In this document: piece by piece, positions 61,872 to 64,000 of the stretch
How positions within the stretch are numbered: the stretch's first letter is position 1
Layout: each line of letters begins with the position of its first letter
NCBI RefSeq assembly: GCF_910592395.1
Contig: NC_088310.1
Location: 6,641,501-6,705,500, forward strand
DNA from: Lineus longissimus
Taxonomy: Eukaryota > Nemertea > Pilidiophora > Heteronemertea > Lineidae
Direction: 5' to 3'
Length of the DNA stretch: 64,000 nucleotides
Position numbers and translations under genes: made by a program
The notes under the pieces: generated by a model
Databases searched by the model: none
The model's input: the letters and a program-made list of their open reading frames with translations, nothing else
Told to the model about the DNA's origin: nothing

Positions 61872-63018
61872 CTTGGATGCCCTGGTTTTGGTACTACTTC
61901 ACTGCCGCATCATTCAAGGCACTGTCTTGTAAGTACATGTATAGTCCTAATTGACTTGGAGCAAATCCTGTGCTTCTTAGCAAAAGACATCACCCAGTCA
62001 CAATGTCAGCACTACTCATACTGGCTAAAAAGTGAAGAAAATGCACTTTATGAAGATGCTGCTTATCTACACCAACAGATATTGCAGTATCGCAATGCCA
62101 TGTCACTTTGGCCTTGACCAGGGCAATGGACATATGAACATTCAAGGACCTCAACTTTTCACTGGCATTACCCAAAATATTCCTGATCCAGTGTTTCCCA
62201 AATGTTCATCCAGCAAGACTTGCATTTTAACAGTAAATGGTTTACTGATTTTTATGTTTTGATAAAACAACAGTAATTGCATTGCAGATGCTGACTTCTG
62301 CGGTGAGAAATTGGCATGGTTCTTTGGCATCACAACACCAAAATATCAGTCAGCTATTGATGAGTTTTATAGGATAAAGGCAGAGGTAAGACTATTGACT
62401 CATGTTTGAGGATTTAATTACAGATTTGTGTCTCAATACTTCCATCATAAGTCAGAATTGTCTCTTCAAATGTTGCAACAATTCAGTTTTTCCGCAATCA
62501 CATTATGATAGCCTATATGCATTATACAGTGATTAGACATCCTGACTTGGCAATCTAACTCCTCATATGCATCATTTATATTACAGTACAACTTTTTTAT
62601 TAAGGACACCTTTTGGATTGAGTACTATATCCTTACTTGTGAGGTATCCTCATTATAGAGGTAAAATTGAATGAAAGGTTTTAGGGTTAAAATCTGTGTC
62701 CATGTTAGAGATTGTCCTACTCGCAGAGGCATCTGCTACAGTAATTTCTGCGTAGAGTAATTTGTCGGCAAATTTAAGCATTTGTGATAAGACAACACAA
62801 ATGCCAAAGAAAATCTTTGTCAAATTATGTGATTATACAATATTCTTTCTTACTTGTAGGAAGAAGAAGAGAGGTTTGAAGAAGAATTGGAAAAAGAAGC
62901 TGTACGACAACGAGAATTGCAGACAATATCTGGAATGGAAGGAGGAGACGCAGCCGAGCCTGACACAGCTGCTGTACCACAGGTTGCTGTTGTCAAAATA
63001 GACACAGAGAAGTACTGA
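60945..63018 (+). CDS. FAM177A1: FAM177 family protein
   Basis: Five exons (60945-61025, 61443-61610, 61862-61928, 62288-62385, 62860-63018) give 190 residues. The family core is present: KKRKIPRRILHFSDGTLEEY followed by STDEEEEEELPPLVDP, then LTWMPWFWYY, LSYADFCGEKLAWFFGITTP and KYQSAIDEFYRIKAEEEE. Order and spacing match vertebrate FAM177A1. The C-terminal part is a charged helix ending with an unconserved tail. Family function is not well defined; mammalian FAM177A1 has been associated with the Golgi and a neurodevelopmental disorder. The chosen ATG (MASELSRAAF) has an optimal context; upstream in-frame codons contain no ATG. It is head-to-head with SNW1. Confidence 0.93.
62584..62720. mobile_element. 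degenerate pogo/Tigger-like MITE in FAM177A1 intron 4
   Basis: The left end CAGTACAACTTTTTTATTAA then ggacacc is preceded by TA. The right part (tgtgtccatgttagagattgtcctac, about 62693-62720) is an imperfect inverted copy of it. The terminus resembles those at 14959 and 35566. The right boundary is uncertain. Confidence 0.35.
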
Positions 63019-64000
63019 ATCACTTGAAAAGTTGTCTGGAATGTCTGTGATACCTCAGGACTGTAAAGATATTTGTGCAATAATCTAAAACGTTTTACGA
63101 AAACGGATTTGTGTTGCATTTGCTGTGTGTAACCACATTCTGTTGACCACTGGTCCTAGTTGTTTGAAAAAACTGCCAAGAAAATTTGTTGTCTCCAAAT
63201 TTTCATTTACCACCAAGAATGCTTTTTTGGACTTAGCCAGTCTCAGTTGATAGGTAGGTCAAAACCGTTTGCAATTGTTTGGAAGTTAAAGTGCAAACAC
63301 AACAGTTCATTAGATAATTTTGCTCATTCCACACAATGTTATGCTCATTCATGAATGTTTTTTCATTTGAAAGTTTGTGGCAAAAATGTATGTATAAAGT
63401 TTCATCAATATTTTCCATTCTATCGGAAGAGCTGAGAAAATCAAAAGAGTTCTTGTACAAGTTCCTTGTCGAAGCTTGAGTAATGAATCAAGAAAGAATT
63501 TAGTAAATTTTGAATCCATGCAAGTGGATTTGTACATTATTGTGTGGAGGTCGTTAGTGATTGGCAATTGAGTTGGCCATTTTGGAAGTTTCAGACATGG
63601 TGTTAGTTTCTCTCTGGGTTGAATTTATACGAAGTACTGCAGATAAATGGCTCATGACCATCTTTTGGACCATTCAAGACGGCCATTAAATCTTCCATTG
63701 AATTGTGACCTATATATAGCAAAGAGTTAAGAATTTGGTGGATAAGTGTGCGTCCTAATTTACTTTACGGAAGTCATGTTTTCAAGAACGGGTGTCAAGT
63801 AGGGCTGGATGCGTCTGAAATATTTATTTTTGTGTTGAACAGGAACTGTATATATATGTATATTTATTGGGTTGTTACAAAAACCATTTGCTTCAAAGAA
63901 ATGGGTTTTTGGTTGTTAAGATACATGAGAGAAGGTCATGTATATCAAATAGGATCCAGTAACAAAACATTGGTCGCCCAAAATTTCAGGACTGGTTTGG
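63019..64000 (+). other. FAM177A1 3' UTR and downstream sequence
   Basis: No coding exon recognised to the end of the window. ATTAAA at 63685-63690, about 670 bp after the stop, is a weak poly(A) candidate. The FAM177A1 3' UTR may extend through most of this stretch. Confidence 0.4.

Overview
The window is animal nuclear DNA: compact multi-exon genes with GT-AG introns, AATAAA poly(A) signals and AT-rich, repeat-bearing spacers. The protein families (sirtuin 2, SLC46 and SLC25 carriers, GALNT7-type glycosyltransferases, TMEM203, glyoxalase I, SNW1, FAM177) and moderate similarity to human counterparts recalled from memory suggest a non-vertebrate bilaterian, probably a marine invertebrate. 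The phylum cannot be fixed from the sequence alone.

Layout. 1-8.1 kb: 3' end of an unrecognised + strand gene (last two exons, 5.1 kb intron, long 3' UTR), with a possible tRNA-derived SINE. 8.1-15.6 kb: no recognisable gene, dominated by a minisatellite turned head-to-head on itself, a giant imperfect palindrome at 10.7-14.24 kb. 15.6-20.5 kb: complete SIRT2, minus strand, 14 coding exons. 20.99-22.61 kb: a long-inverted-repeat (foldback) element with a 9-bp target duplication, about 490 bp upstream of the SIRT2 start codon. 24.2-26.8 kb: SLC46-family transporter, + strand. 28.5-34.8 kb: two tandem + strand mitochondrial carriers of the SLC25A45/47/48 clade. 35.6-40.5 and 43.3-48.6 kb: two tandem minus-strand GALNT7-like transferases, 12 coding exons each. 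50.2-50.6 kb: TMEM203, intronless. 51.4-53.9 kb: GLO1, + strand. 56.3-60.6 kb: SNW1, minus strand, head-to-head with FAM177A1 (60.9-63.0 kb, +) across a 379-bp bidirectional promoter.

Exon boundaries were set by hand from splice consensus, reading-frame continuity across every junction, and similarity to known families. Every listed CDS joins to one uninterrupted frame from ATG to stop (the first gene lacks its 5' end). UTR ends and non-coding first exons are mostly not resolved.

The genes are mostly unrelated housekeeping functions, not a pathway. The two tandem pairs (SLC25 and GALNT7-like) are local duplications. The parts least like ordinary gene territory are the inverted minisatellite, the foldback element next to SIRT2, several perfect hairpins, patchy exon similarity between the GALNT7-like copies, and a long overlapping upstream frame in FAM177A1.
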